NCBI GenBank assembly: GCA_013361475.1 | Contig: JABFYB010000444.1 | Coordinates: 1 to 32,392 of the forward strand | Length of the DNA: 32,392 nucleotides | DNA from: Hamadaea sp. | GTDB taxonomy: Bacteria; Actinomycetota; Actinomycetes; Mycobacteriales; Micromonosporaceae | Direction of reading: 5' to 3' | Shown here: one piece after another, positions 15,222-22,320 of the stretch | Numbering within the stretch: the first letter of the stretch is position 1 | Layout of the letters: every line of letters begins with the position of its first letter | The notes under the pieces: model-generated | Databases searched by the model: none | Seen by the model: the letters and a program-made list of their open reading frames with translations, nothing else | Told to the model about the DNA's origin: nothing | Position numbers and translations under genes: made by a program

Positions 15222-15497
15222 TCACGCAGGTTCAGTCAGCCGCCGGCGAAGCTCGCCTTCGAATCCCTCGTACGCCGGCACGACGTCTTCCAGATCCAAC
15301 TGTGGCGGCAGATCGTCGGGGCGTTGGCGGGTCAGCAGATAGTCGATCGTCGCCTCGACCACGCGTACGGCGGGGACGCCGTCCGGTGCGACGCGCGCGA
15401 CGGCGTCGGCGGACGCCCGGACCAAGATTTCGACGGAGTCGTCTTCGAACGGGATCCGCACGAGGTGTTGTTCGCCGTCGAGTTCCTCGATCATCAC
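15222..15497 (-). CDS. Small acidic hypothetical protein next to the gas-vesicle operon
   Basis: 91 residues, not recognised. Composition is acidic and soluble, with a short beta-rich start (EELDGEQHLVRIPFEDDSVEI) and a helical middle (VRVVEATIDYLLTRQRPDD). GTG 15497 sits 9 nt after AAGGAG; ATG 15494 is the next choice. An upstream ATG (15506) directly abuts the ribosome-binding site and is unlikely. It is divergent from gvpY, with 223 bp between the starts. No link to gas vesicles can be shown beyond position. Confidence 0.6.
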   Translation of the reverse strand: MMIEELDGEQHLVRIPFEDDSVEILVRASADAVARVAPDGVPAVRVVEATIDYLLTRQRPDDLPPQLDLEDVVPAYEGFEGELRRRLTEPA

Positions 15498-15593
15498 GAT
15501 GATCATCTCCTTGGTGCGTGGCCACGATCGGCTATGGATCATGCTATGCCTGCGCTTCCGGGCAGGTGATCGCACATTCGCCCGGCCCGGCCC

Positions 15594-15618
15594 GTTTGCT
15601 GCGAGGGCGCGAGGGTAC
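15594..15618 (+). promoter_or_regulatory. Sigma-B-type promoter of the gas-vesicle operon
   Basis: GTTT (15594-15597), 15 bases, GGGTAC (15613-15618). This matches the GNNT-N14-16-GGGTAC/T consensus of stress/differentiation sigma factors (sigma-B family) in Streptomyces. It lies 102 bp upstream of the gvpY start in an otherwise empty 223-bp intergenic region. The match is seen in the sequence; use by sigma-B is inference. Confidence 0.62.
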
Positions 15619-15720
15619 GCGTCGCCAGATCCAACGGCTGGGCTCGCTATCTAGGCCCTCACCAGCGAAAACAAGGCTTCCATCGGTGCGTCCAGCCGTA
15701 CATGAGATGGGAGGACATCG

Positions 15721-16302
15721 ATGAAACCGACAGTGGCGATTCCCCTCGCCGTCGGCGTCGGCTACGTGCTGGGACGAACCCACAAGCTGAAGCTCGCCAT
15801 CCTGCTGGGTGCGGCGGCGGCTGCGGGGAAGTTCGCCGGGCCGGCCAACGAGATGATGCAGCGGGGAGCGCGTTCGTTGACCTCGTCGACTGACTTGAAG
15901 CAGCTCACCGAGCCGGGCCAACGGCTCATGGAGGCGGCCAAGGGCGCCGCGATGACCGCGCTCACCAGCCGCCTGAACCAACTCAGCGGACGCCTCACCG
16001 AAGGCATGCCGAGTATCGGCGGCAAAGGGGGCGAGGAGTCGGACGAGCGGGAATCCGAGGAACAGGAGCCGGAGGAGCGGCGCGAACGCTCGCAGTCCGG
16101 TGAATCCCGGCGCGGCCGGCCGGCCGGACGCCGGCGCGAAGAGCCGGAGCCCGAGGAGGAGACCGACGAGTACGACGAAGGCGACGAGGGCGACGAAGAC
16201 GAGGACTACGAGGAGCCGGAGGAACAGCCCCGTGAGCAGGCGCGCGGCCGGCAGCCGGTACGCCGCAATCGGCCCGAACCGGCCGGGCGGCGGGGAAGGT
16301 AG
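15721..16302 (+). CDS. gvpY: Gas-vesicle cluster protein GvpY-like
   Basis: 193 residues in two parts. Residues 1-45 hold two short hydrophobic stretches (VAIPLAVGVGYVLG; KLAILLGAAAAAGKFAG), probably a membrane-associated hairpin. A helical section follows to about residue 98. The tail is extremely charged, alternating Glu/Asp-rich and Arg-rich runs (EESDERESEEQEPEERRE; DEYDEGDEGDEDEDYEEPE), and is surely disordered. ATG 15721 has GGGAGG 6 nt upstream. It is the first gene of the operon, 6 bp before gvpZ. The name follows the Streptomyces gvp cluster by context and composition; function is unknown. Confidence 0.7.
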   Translation: MKPTVAIPLAVGVGYVLGRTHKLKLAILLGAAAAAGKFAGPANEMMQRGARSLTSSTDLKQLTEPGQRLMEAAKGAAMTALTSRLNQLSGRLTEGMPSIGGKGGEESDERESEEQEPEERRERSQSGESRRGRPAGRRREEPEPEEETDEYDEGDEGDEDEDYEEPEEQPREQARGRQPVRRNRPEPAGRRGR

Positions 16303-16308
16303 CCCGAG

Positions 16309-17301
16309 ATGACCGCGCACACCGGTGAACGTCCCACAGGCGTCCTCGGCAAAGCCGTCGAGAGCGTGATCAGCGCCGTGGGGAAGCGGGCCGTCTCGTC
16401 CGTCAGCGACCGCATGGGGTCGGCGACCGAGCGTCTGGCCGACTACACCAAGGGGGCGGCGGGAGACGTCAAGGAGGCCGTCCTCGACAACAGCGGACCG
16501 GCGGGCAAGGCCCTGGGCCTCGTCGACAAGGTCAAACAGAAGCTCGGCGGTGGTGGCGGCGGTGGCGGCAAGCTCAAGGTCACCAACATCGTGGAGAGCA
16601 TCGACGTCGCGGTGCCCCTCAGCGTCGCGTACAACCAGTGGACGCAGTTCACCGACTTCCCGAGCTTCATGAAGAAGGTCGAGGCGGTGGAACAGGGCGA
16701 CGAGCCGCAGAAGCTGTCGTGGAAGGCCCAGATCCTCTGGTCGCATCGCAGCTGGGAATCCGACATCGTCGACCAGGTTCCCGACCAGCGGATCGTGTGG
16801 CGGTCGCAGGGGGCGAAGGGTTACCCCGACGGCGCGGTGACCTTCCACGAACTCGGCCCGAACCTCACCCGGATCGTCCTCGTCCTCGAATACCACCCAC
16901 AGGGGTTCTTCGAGTACACCGGCAATCTCTGGCGGGCGCAGGGCCGCCGGGCGCGGCTGGAACTCAAGCACTTCGCCCGGCACGTCATGACCGACACGCT
17001 GCTGCATCCGCAGGACGTCACCGGCTGGCGCGGCGAGATCCACGACGGTGAGGTGACCGCCGAACCAGGCGAAGCCGAGGCCGACACCGAACGCGACGCA
17101 GAGGGCGGCACCGAGGCCGAAAGCGGCGACCGTGACGAGCCTCGTCGTGACGAGTCCCGCGGCGACCGTGGCGACTCCCGTGGCGACCGTGGCGACCGCA
17201 GTGACCGAAGTGACCGTGGCGACCGTGGCGAGTCTCATGACGACCGCGAGAAGCCGCGTGGTGAACGCCGCGGCCGGGCGAAAGCGGAGGCGCGATCATG
17301 A
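16309..17301 (+). CDS. gvpZ: Gas-vesicle cluster SRPBCC-domain protein GvpZ-like
   Basis: 330 residues. Residues 1-79 are helical ([20 protein letters not shown]), then eight glycines (80-87) form a hinge. Residues about 91-235 are an SRPBCC/cyclase-dehydrase-like domain ([67 protein letters not shown]). The last 85 residues are a disordered charged tail with RGD/RSD triplet repeats. SRPBCC domains bind hydrophobic ligands; a role on vesicle or membrane lipid is conceivable but unproven. It overlaps gvpA by 4 bp. The name is by analogy with the Streptomyces cluster. Confidence 0.75.
   Translation: MTAHTGERPTGVLGKAVESVISAVGKRAVSSVSDRMGSATERLADYTKGAAGDVKEAVLDNSGPAGKALGLVDKVKQKLGGGGGGGGKLKVTNIVESIDVAVPLSVAYNQWTQFTDFPSFMKKVEAVEQGDEPQKLSWKAQILWSHRSWESDIVDQVPDQRIVWRSQGAKGYPDGAVTFHELGPNLTRIVLVLEYHPQGFFEYTGNLWRAQGRRARLELKHFARHVMTDTLLHPQDVTGWRGEIHDGEVTAEPGEAEADTERDAEGGTEAESGDRDEPRRDESRGDRGDSRGDRGDRSDRSDRGDRGESHDDREKPRGERRGRAKAEARS
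17158..17232 (+). repeat. 9-bp tandem repeats in the gvpZ tail
   Basis: Eight units of the CGTGGCGAC type, with one 3-bp insert (TCC), encode Arg-Gly-Asp and Arg-Ser-Asp triplets. Copies are near identical, so the array is likely to vary in length between strains. Confidence 0.85.
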
Positions 17302-17657
17302 CCATCTCCACCGGTGACGGCGGCGGCTCCGGCTCGGGCTCGTCCCTGGCCGACGTCGTCGACACCGTCCTCGACAAGGGGCTGGTGATCGACGCGTACA
17401 TCGGCGCGTCGGTCGCCGGCATCGAACTGCTGACCATCAACGCGCGGGTGGTCGTCGCCAGCGTCGACACCTATCTGCGGTTCGCCGAGCGAGCCGATCG
17501 GCTTCAGCTGGACTCCGGCGGAGCCGGTCTGCCTGAGGTGGTCCAGTCCGCGACCTCCGGCCACGCGAAGGGCAAGGCGGCCAACAGCGCACTGGGCGCG
17601 GCCAGCTCGGCACTCGACCAGCTGGCCGACTCGCTCGGCTCCCGGCAACGACAGTAG
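17298..17657 (+). CDS. gvpA: Gas-vesicle structural protein GvpA
   Basis: 119 residues. The GvpA core (residues 15-66) is nearly canonical: [40 protein letters not shown] and [14 protein letters not shown]. GvpA forms the ribbed beta-sheet shell of the vesicle. A Gly/Ser-rich N-terminal lead (residues 6-16) and a 50-residue Ala/Ser-rich C-terminal tail extend it beyond the classic length of about 70 residues; such tails occur in other actinobacteria. ATG 17298 overlaps the gvpZ stop (ATGA). Of the three GvpA-fold genes here, this is the one most like the main shell protein. Confidence 0.92.
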   Translation: MTISTGDGGGSGSGSSLADVVDTVLDKGLVIDAYIGASVAGIELLTINARVVVASVDTYLRFAERADRLQLDSGGAGLPEVVQSATSGHAKGKAANSALGAASSALDQLADSLGSRQRQ

Positions 17658-17666
17658 GGGACGGAC

Positions 17667-18434
17667 ATGTCTGATCGCGACACCGGCCACGGAAGCGTCT
17701 GCTACGTGTACGGCGTGGTGCCGGCCGACGTCGAAATCGACGAGGAGGTGCGGGGCGTCGCGGCCCCGCCGGCTCGCGTACAGGTGATCCGGCGGGGCCG
17801 GGTCGCGGGGCTGGTCAGCGAGATAGACCGCGACCGGCCGCTGGGCCGGCCCGACGACCTCGTCGCGCACAAGCAGGTCCTCGACATGGTCGCGGCGGTG
17901 GCCCCGGTGCTGCCGATGCGCTTCGGCGCCGTCGCGCCCAGCGCGGAGGTCATCGCCGACGAGCTGCTCGACGCGCATCAGGACGAGCTGGCCGCCGACC
18001 TCGACGACATCGAGGGGTACGCCGAATACGTCCTGCACGGCCGCTACGACTCGGAGGCATTGCTGGCCGCGGTATTGCAGGAGAACCCGGCGGCCGCCCG
18101 GCTGCGGGACGCCCTCCACGGCGTACCGGAGGAGCAGAGCCGGGACGCGCGGATCCGGCTCGGCGAGTTCATCGGTCAGGCGGTGGAGGCGAAGCGGAAG
18201 GCGGACACCGAAACGGTGATGCGGGAGCTGCAGCCGCTCGCCCGCGAAATGAGCGTTCGCGACCCGACGCACGAGGACGACGCGATCTATCTCGCCGTCC
18301 TGGCCGAGACCGGACGCTCCGGCGACCTCGAACAGTACGCCGAGGACTTGGCACACCGCTGGGACGGCTGGATCACGCCGCAGCTGCTCGGCCCGATGGC
18401 GGCGTACGACTTCGTCGCCGCACCGGAGGCGTGA
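17667..18434 (+). CDS. gvpF: Gas-vesicle protein GvpF
   Basis: 255 residues of the GvpF/GvpL family, which contact GvpA and are needed in small amounts for assembly. Landmarks: YVYGVVPADVE at the start, VAGLVSEIDRDRPLG, KQVLDMVAAVAPVLPMRFGAV (the family core), and the C-terminal WDGWITPQLLGPMAAYDFV ending. It is called F rather than L because it follows gvpA and precedes gvpG, as in Streptomyces. GGGGACGG lies before ATG 17667. Nine bases separate it from gvpA and one base from gvpG. Confidence 0.92.
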   Translation: MSDRDTGHGSVCYVYGVVPADVEIDEEVRGVAAPPARVQVIRRGRVAGLVSEIDRDRPLGRPDDLVAHKQVLDMVAAVAPVLPMRFGAVAPSAEVIADELLDAHQDELAADLDDIEGYAEYVLHGRYDSEALLAAVLQENPAAARLRDALHGVPEEQSRDARIRLGEFIGQAVEAKRKADTETVMRELQPLAREMSVRDPTHEDDAIYLAVLAETGRSGDLEQYAEDLAHRWDGWITPQLLGPMAAYDFVAAPEA

Positions 18435-18435
18435 C

Positions 18436-18702
18436 ATGGACCTGTTCGCGGCCATCGCCACGTTGCCGCTGGCACCGGTACGCGGCCTGCTGGCGGTGGC
18501 CAAGGTCATCCAGGGTGAGGTGGACCGGCAGCTCTACGACCCGGGGAACGCCCGGCGGCAGATCGAGCAGCTGGAATCGGCCCAGCAGAGCGGTGACCTG
18601 TCCGATGCCGACCGCGAACAGGCCGAGCGGGAGATCGTCGGGCGGCTGGTCGCCCAGCCGTCCGACACCACCTCGGACAACGGTGGGGAGGAGCAAGAAT
18701 GA
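18436..18702 (+). CDS. gvpG: Gas-vesicle protein GvpG
   Basis: 88 residues, a small helical GvpG. The family core LPLAPVRGLLAVAKVIQGEV, DRQLYDPGNARRQIEQLE and AEREIVGRL is clear. GvpG is an accessory protein predicted to form coiled coils. It overlaps gvpO by 4 bp (ATGA), so the two are translationally coupled. Confidence 0.92.
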   Translation: MDLFAAIATLPLAPVRGLLAVAKVIQGEVDRQLYDPGNARRQIEQLESAQQSGDLSDADREQAEREIVGRLVAQPSDTTSDNGGEEQE

Positions 18703-19022
18703 GAACCCATCACGACACCGACGTCTCCGGGCGGCGCCGCAACGGAGCGGACCAGGACCTGACGACCGCCGAGGCGGCGCAGGCCGGGCTGCGGCACGTC
18801 GCGGACCTCACCGGCAACGAAACCGTGGGCATCGTCTCGGTCGAGCCGTCCGACCAGGGCTGGCTGATCGGCGTCGAGACCGTCGAGGAACGGCGTGTCC
18901 CGTCCTCGACCGATGTCTTGGCGTTGTACACGGCGGAGATCGACCTCGACGGCGAACTGCTGTCCTACCGGCGCGTCCGCCGGTACTCACGGGGTCACGG
19001 CGACGACGGGGTCTCCTCATGA
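18699..19022 (+). CDS. gvpO: Gas-vesicle protein GvpO
   Basis: 107 residues. The GvpO domain occupies residues 20-100: AAQAGLRHVADLTGNETVGI, VSVEPSDQGWLIGVETVEER, TDVLALYTAEIDLDGELLSY and RRVRRYSRG. GvpO is essential for vesicle formation in haloarchaea and is conserved in actinobacteria. The first 18 residues are a variable charged lead. It overlaps both neighbours by 4 bp. In Streptomyces gvpO stands first in the operon; here it is sixth. Confidence 0.92.
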   Translation: MRTHHDTDVSGRRRNGADQDLTTAEAAQAGLRHVADLTGNETVGIVSVEPSDQGWLIGVETVEERRVPSSTDVLALYTAEIDLDGELLSYRRVRRYSRGHGDDGVSS

Positions 19023-19402
19023 CCGAATCCACCACAGGCATGGCACAACCGCTGGGCGCCCCGGCGACCGGCCAGCAGTCGGCCAATCTCGGCGACATCC
19101 TGGAGCGCGTCCTGGACAAGGGACTCGTGATCGTCGGCGACATCAAGGTCAACCTGCTCGACATCGAGCTGCTGACCGTCAAGCTCCGGCTGCTCGTCGC
19201 GTCCGTGGAAACCGCCCGTCAGCTCGGCATCGACTGGTGGCAGCACGATCCGTGGCTCACCTCCGGTGCACAGCCGGCCGTCGACGGCCCGACGCGTACG
19301 CCGGTCACCGGTCCCCGGCGGGAGGCCATCGCGAACGGCGACCACTTCGCGGAGCAGCGGTTCTCGGACGATCGACCATCGGAGGAGCAGAACGATGAGT
19401 AA
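19019..19402 (+). CDS. gvpJ: Gas-vesicle protein GvpJ
   Basis: 127 residues. The GvpA-fold core (residues 22-66) reads [40 protein letters not shown] and SVETA, followed by the GvpJ-specific block ARQLGIDWWQHDPWL. GvpJ is a minor GvpA homologue thought to act at nucleation or the cone tips. The last 45 residues are a variable hydrophilic tail. ATG 19019 overlaps gvpO; the last 8 bp overlap gvpL. Confidence 0.9.
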   Translation: MTESTTGMAQPLGAPATGQQSANLGDILERVLDKGLVIVGDIKVNLLDIELLTVKLRLLVASVETARQLGIDWWQHDPWLTSGAQPAVDGPTRTPVTGPRREAIANGDHFAEQRFSDDRPSEEQNDE

Positions 19403-20279
19403 CCGAACGGGCCTCTGGCTCTACGCGGTCACCCGTCCGTCCGACGACCTGGACGGGCTGGCGATCACCGGGATGAGAGGTCAACCCGTGTGCCTGCGCG
19501 ACGTGGGGGACCTCGTCGCCATCGCGACCGTGCTGGACCTCGACGCCGCGCCGGCCGCCGACCTCGGAACCGCGCTGAACGACCTGCCGACGCTCGAGCC
19601 CATCGCGCGTGCCCACCATGCGGTCATCACGGTTGTCGCCCGGATGGGCGCCACCCTGCCGGCCCGGCTGGCCACCGTCTTCTCCGACCACGACAGCCTC
19701 GACACCCTGCTGGCCGAGCGGCGATACCAGTTGCACGCCGCCCTCGACCACGTCGCTGGGCGTACCGAATGGGGGATCAAGGTCTACCCGCGAGCCACGG
19801 CGGCGGATGCCGCCGACTCGGCCGACGACGGCTCGGCGACCGGCGCGGGCGCCCGATATCTGCAGCGGCGCCGGGCCGAGCTGGACGCCGGTCGCCGGGC
19901 CGCCGCGCGGACCGCCGCGACCGCGCAGACCATCTATCGCGTGCTGGCCCGGCACAGCCAGCAGGCTCAGCAGAACCTGGTCGGCCGGGTGCCGCGGGCC
20001 GAGGTCCCGGTGCTCAACGGCGCCTTCCTCGTCGACGATCGCGACGTCGGCGTCTTCCTCGGCGCGGTCGACGGCCTGCGCCACAGCAATCCCGAGGTAC
20101 GCGTGGACATCACGGGTCCGTGGCCGGCGTACTCGTTCGCCGAGCTGAACCTCGCGCAGACCGACCTGCATCTCGACCAGGCCGAGCTGAACCCGGAACC
20201 GGCCGAGCTGAGCCTCGAACGAACCGAGCCGAGCCGGGGAGCCGCAGCGGGCTTGGGGGCGGACCGTGCAGCCCTATGA
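19395..20279 (+). CDS. gvpL: Gas-vesicle protein GvpL (GvpF/L family) with repeat tail
   Basis: 294 residues, second GvpF/L protein. Core: LWLYAVTRPSDDLDGLAITG, HHAVITVVARMGATLPARLA, EWGIKVYP, YLQRRRAELDAGRRAA, VPVLNGAFLVDDRDVGVFLG and ITGPWPAYSFAELN. Compared with GvpF it carries an Ala/Asp-rich insert (TAADAADSADDGSATGAGA), and its C-terminus ends in five 7-residue repeats (residues 249-283). GGAGGAGC precedes ATG 19395. It overlaps gvpJ by 8 bp and gvpS by 14 bp. Confidence 0.9.
   Translation: MSNRTGLWLYAVTRPSDDLDGLAITGMRGQPVCLRDVGDLVAIATVLDLDAAPAADLGTALNDLPTLEPIARAHHAVITVVARMGATLPARLATVFSDHDSLDTLLAERRYQLHAALDHVAGRTEWGIKVYPRATAADAADSADDGSATGAGARYLQRRRAELDAGRRAAARTAATAQTIYRVLARHSQQAQQNLVGRVPRAEVPVLNGAFLVDDRDVGVFLGAVDGLRHSNPEVRVDITGPWPAYSFAELNLAQTDLHLDQAELNPEPAELSLERTEPSRGAAAGLGADRAAL
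20139..20243 (+). repeat. 21-bp degenerate tandem repeats at the gvpL 3' end
   Basis: Five in-frame 21-bp units starting at 20139 encode AELNLAQ, TDLHLDQ, AELNPEP, AELSLER and TEPSRGA. The first four share an (A/T)(E/D)L-x-(L/P) pattern, and GCCGAGCTGA is repeated at the DNA level in three units. Confidence 0.7.
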
Positions 20280-20469
20280 CGACCCGGTCGATCAGCCGGT
20301 CGTCCTCCCACCCGCGCAGACGTCCCTGGTCGACATCCTGGACCGCGTCCTGGCCGCCGGGGTCGTCATCACCGGAGACGTGACGATCTCCATCGCCGAG
20401 GTCGACCTGATCCACCTCTCGCTGAACGCCCTGCTCGCCTCCGCGGCCGGGGTCGAGGATCCGCGATGA
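20266..20469 (+). CDS. gvpS: Gas-vesicle protein GvpS (GvpA-fold)
   Basis: 67 residues, the shortest GvpA-fold protein here: TSLVDILDRVLAAGVVITGD, VTISIAEVDLIHLSLNALLA, SA. The VDLIHLSLNALL segment matches the GvpS/GvpM type rather than the shell protein. GTG 20266 follows GGGGGCGGA. It overlaps gvpL by 14 bp and gvpK by 4 bp, which secures its place in the operon. Confidence 0.88.
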   Translation: MQPYDDPVDQPVVLPPAQTSLVDILDRVLAAGVVITGDVTISIAEVDLIHLSLNALLASAAGVEDPR

Positions 20470-20777
20470 CCGCCACCGGTCCGCCGAGCAGCCGCCGGAT
20501 CGAGCTCGACCGCGACTCCGCCGAGCGCGGCTTCGCTGCCCTGGTGCTCACCATCGTCGAACTGATCCGCCAGCTCATGGAACGCCAGGCGTTGCGCCGC
20601 ATCGACCACGGCGACCTCACCGACGACCAGATCGAGCAGATCGGCGCCACGCTGCTGGCCCTCGACGAGCAGATGACCGTGCTGTGCGAGCATTTCGGGC
20701 TGCGGCCGGAGGACTTGAACCTGGATCTGGGCCCCCTGGGCACACTGCTGCCGCCGGAACACCCGCGTTCCTCCTAA
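20466..20777 (+). CDS. gvpK: Gas-vesicle protein GvpK
   Basis: 103 residues, last gene of the operon. The GvpK signature is strong: RIELDRDSAERGFAALVLTI, VELIRQLMERQALRRIDHGD, LTDDQIEQIGATLLALDEQM and GLRPEDLNLDLGPLG. GvpK is a helical accessory protein required for assembly. ATG 20466 overlaps gvpS. Sixty-four bases separate its stop from the STAS gene; they contain only a weak hairpin (CCCC..GGGG). Confidence 0.93.
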   Translation: MTATGPPSSRRIELDRDSAERGFAALVLTIVELIRQLMERQALRRIDHGDLTDDQIEQIGATLLALDEQMTVLCEHFGLRPEDLNLDLGPLGTLLPPEHPRSS

Positions 20778-20841
20778 CGAGCAGCGGTCCAAACGCGCGC
20801 CCGGCCGGATTTCCCCTCCCGGTGGGGCACACAATGGTCGG

Positions 20842-21141
20842 ATGGCTGACCAGGAACCCGGCCCACCGACCATGGTGGTCGTCAAGCTGCACGGTGCGCT
20901 GGATTTGCAGACCAAAGACGCGGCACTGGCGCAGCTGCTCGACGCCGTCCGAGGCCGGCACCACGTCGAAGTGGACATGAGTGAGGTCACCTTCGTCGAC
21001 TCGACCGCGATCTCGATGTTGGTGCGCGTACGCGAACTCGCGGCGGCCGACGGTCTGCGGCTGCGGGTGAGCCACCCGGCGCCGCTGGTGCAGCGAGTCT
21101 TGCGCGTCACGGGCGTACACGATCTGCTGACCGGCCGGTGA
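20842..21141 (+). CDS. STAS-domain anti-sigma factor antagonist
   Basis: 99 residues, a single STAS domain. Ser54 in FVDSTAISML is the usual phosphorylation site of anti-anti-sigma factors (SpoIIAA/RsbV type), which bind an anti-sigma kinase in the partner-switch circuit and free a sigma-B-type factor. It sits directly after the gas-vesicle operon, which itself has a sigma-B-type promoter. No anti-sigma kinase or sigma gene is in the window. ATG 20842 has no ribosome-binding site; CACAAT lies six bases upstream, a weak leaderless pattern. Confidence 0.88.
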   Translation: MADQEPGPPTMVVVKLHGALDLQTKDAALAQLLDAVRGRHHVEVDMSEVTFVDSTAISMLVRVRELAAADGLRLRVSHPAPLVQRVLRVTGVHDLLTGR

Positions 21142-21167
21142 CATCGGACGAGGGCGTGGATTAGGGT
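21138..21167 (+). promoter_or_regulatory. Leaderless promoter of the 21175 gene
   Basis: GTGACA (21138-21143), 18-bp spacer, TAGGGT (21162-21167), seven bases, ATG 21175. The -35 overlaps the STAS stop codon. Confidence 0.5.
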
Positions 21168-21174
21168 CGCGCCC

Positions 21175-21837
21175 ATGACGGGGATCGAGGAAGTTCCGCG
21201 CGGCGTACGCCTCGCGACGCTGACACTGTGGCTGACCGCTCCGGTCGGGCTGCTGCTGGCGCTGGCCGGGCTCCTGGAGATGTACTGGTGGGGCACCGGC
21301 GACGCGGCCCGGCTGGCCGAGGTCTTCCGGCAGGTCCACGAGGAGTTCGGGCTGCTGACCCCGGCGCTGATCCGTGACCGGCGGGGAGCCGCCGAACTGA
21401 TCGTCCTCGGCGTGGTCTGCCTCGCCGGCGCGGCGTTGGCGTTGTTCGTCCGCCGGGGCTCGGCCATCGCCCGTACCTCGGCGCTGGTCCTCAACGTGGT
21501 GACCCTGCTCTACGGATTGTTCGGCATCGGCGCGGACCTGAGCGCGCCGCTGCGGTTGGGTGAGTACCTCGACCAGCTGCGTACGCTGGCCTCCGGTGCC
21601 CGGATCCCGGAGATCCAGGCGCTCGTCCATCCCGCCTGGTATGCCTGGCTCGAAGACGTAGCACAGGGACTGCAGGTGCTGGCCGCGCTGGCCGTGCTCG
21701 TGACGCTCGGCTACGCGATGATCTGGCACCCGCATTTCTTCCGCAACCGCAAGGCGGATGCCGCCGCGGGCGACCAGTGGGGCGACGCTCTGCGGCGTAT
21801 CCGCCAGGAACGGGCGCAATCCAAAGCCGACGCGTAG
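21175..21837 (+). CDS. Hypothetical membrane protein (four predicted TM segments)
   Basis: 220 residues, family not recognised. Hydrophobic segments lie at about 14-36, 72-92, 99-120 and 163-183, with an amphipathic extracytoplasmic-like stretch after the first (GTGDAARLAEVFRQVHEEFG) and another after the third (LGEYLDQLRTLASGARIP). The C-terminal 35 residues are hydrophilic. It is a probable four-pass plasma-membrane protein. Nine bases separate it from the F420-type gene, whose own -10 box overlaps this stop codon. Confidence 0.7.
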   Translation: MTGIEEVPRGVRLATLTLWLTAPVGLLLALAGLLEMYWWGTGDAARLAEVFRQVHEEFGLLTPALIRDRRGAAELIVLGVVCLAGAALALFVRRGSAIARTSALVLNVVTLLYGLFGIGADLSAPLRLGEYLDQLRTLASGARIPEIQALVHPAWYAWLEDVAQGLQVLAALAVLVTLGYAMIWHPHFFRNRKADAAAGDQWGDALRRIRQERAQSKADA

Positions 21838-21840
21838 GTT
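21835..21840 (+). promoter_or_regulatory. -10 box of the Ddn-type gene (leaderless)
   Basis: TAGGTT followed by six bases and GTG 21847. The TAG of the box is also the stop codon of the preceding gene. Confidence 0.5.
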
Positions 21841-21846
21841 GGGCCG

Positions 21847-22281
21847 GTGACCGAAGAGATCGTCGACAGCCCGGTCGGCTGGGTGGCCAAGCACATCAAT
21901 TCCTATGTAGACAGCGACGGCGGCCGGGGACACGAATACTACGGCGTCAACGCCTTGCTCCTGACGACACGCGGGCGCAAGTCCGGCAAGCTTCGCCGCA
22001 CCGCGCTGTACTACGCAACGCGTGGCGACGACGTCGTGCTGATCGCGTCCAACGGCGGATCCGTGGGGCATCCCCTGTGGTATCGCAACCTCACCGCCGA
22101 CCCCAACGTCACGCTGCAGATCAAGGACGACGTGTACGCGGCGGTGGCGCGTACCGCCGAAGGTGCGGAACGGGCCGAACTCTGGGACCTGATGGTCGGC
22201 GTCTTCCCGAAGTACGCCGAATACCAGGCGAAGGTCGAGCGCGAGATCCCCGTCGTCGTCCTGACGCGTACGGCGGACTGA
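21847..22281 (+). CDS. Deazaflavin (F420)-dependent nitroreductase-family protein
   Basis: 144 residues of the Ddn/FDOR-type split-barrel family, which use F420H2 (some members FMN or heme) to reduce quinones, nitro compounds and others. Family motifs: VNALLLTTRGRKSGKLRRTA with LYYATRGDDVVLIASNGGS, HPLWYRNLTADPNVTLQI, ERAELWDLMVGVFPKYAEYQ. The start is GTG 21847. Presence of such enzymes is typical of F420-making actinobacteria. Confidence 0.92.
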   Translation: MTEEIVDSPVGWVAKHINSYVDSDGGRGHEYYGVNALLLTTRGRKSGKLRRTALYYATRGDDVVLIASNGGSVGHPLWYRNLTADPNVTLQIKDDVYAAVARTAEGAERAELWDLMVGVFPKYAEYQAKVEREIPVVVLTRTAD

Positions 22282-22286
22282 CCGGA

Positions 22287-22309
22287 GGCCGCCGGGGAAT
22301 CCGGCGGCC
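22287..22309. terminator. Bidirectional hairpin terminator candidate
   Basis: GGCCGCCGG, five-base loop GGAAT, CCGGCGGCC: a perfect 9-bp stem in the 39-bp gap between two convergent genes. No T-tract follows, which is common in high-GC actinobacteria. Confidence 0.65.
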
Positions 22310-22320
22310 CACGGCTCATC

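Noticed and set aside
15544-17238. Minus-strand 564-codon open frame opposite gvpY and gvpZ
   Set aside because: Its hydrophobic repeats are the antisense of the charged gvpY/gvpZ tails; no start signal and no family likeness.
20782-20826. Terminator after gvpK
   Set aside because: Only a 4-bp CCCC/GGGG stem and a short CCGGCCGG palindrome are present, too weak to call.
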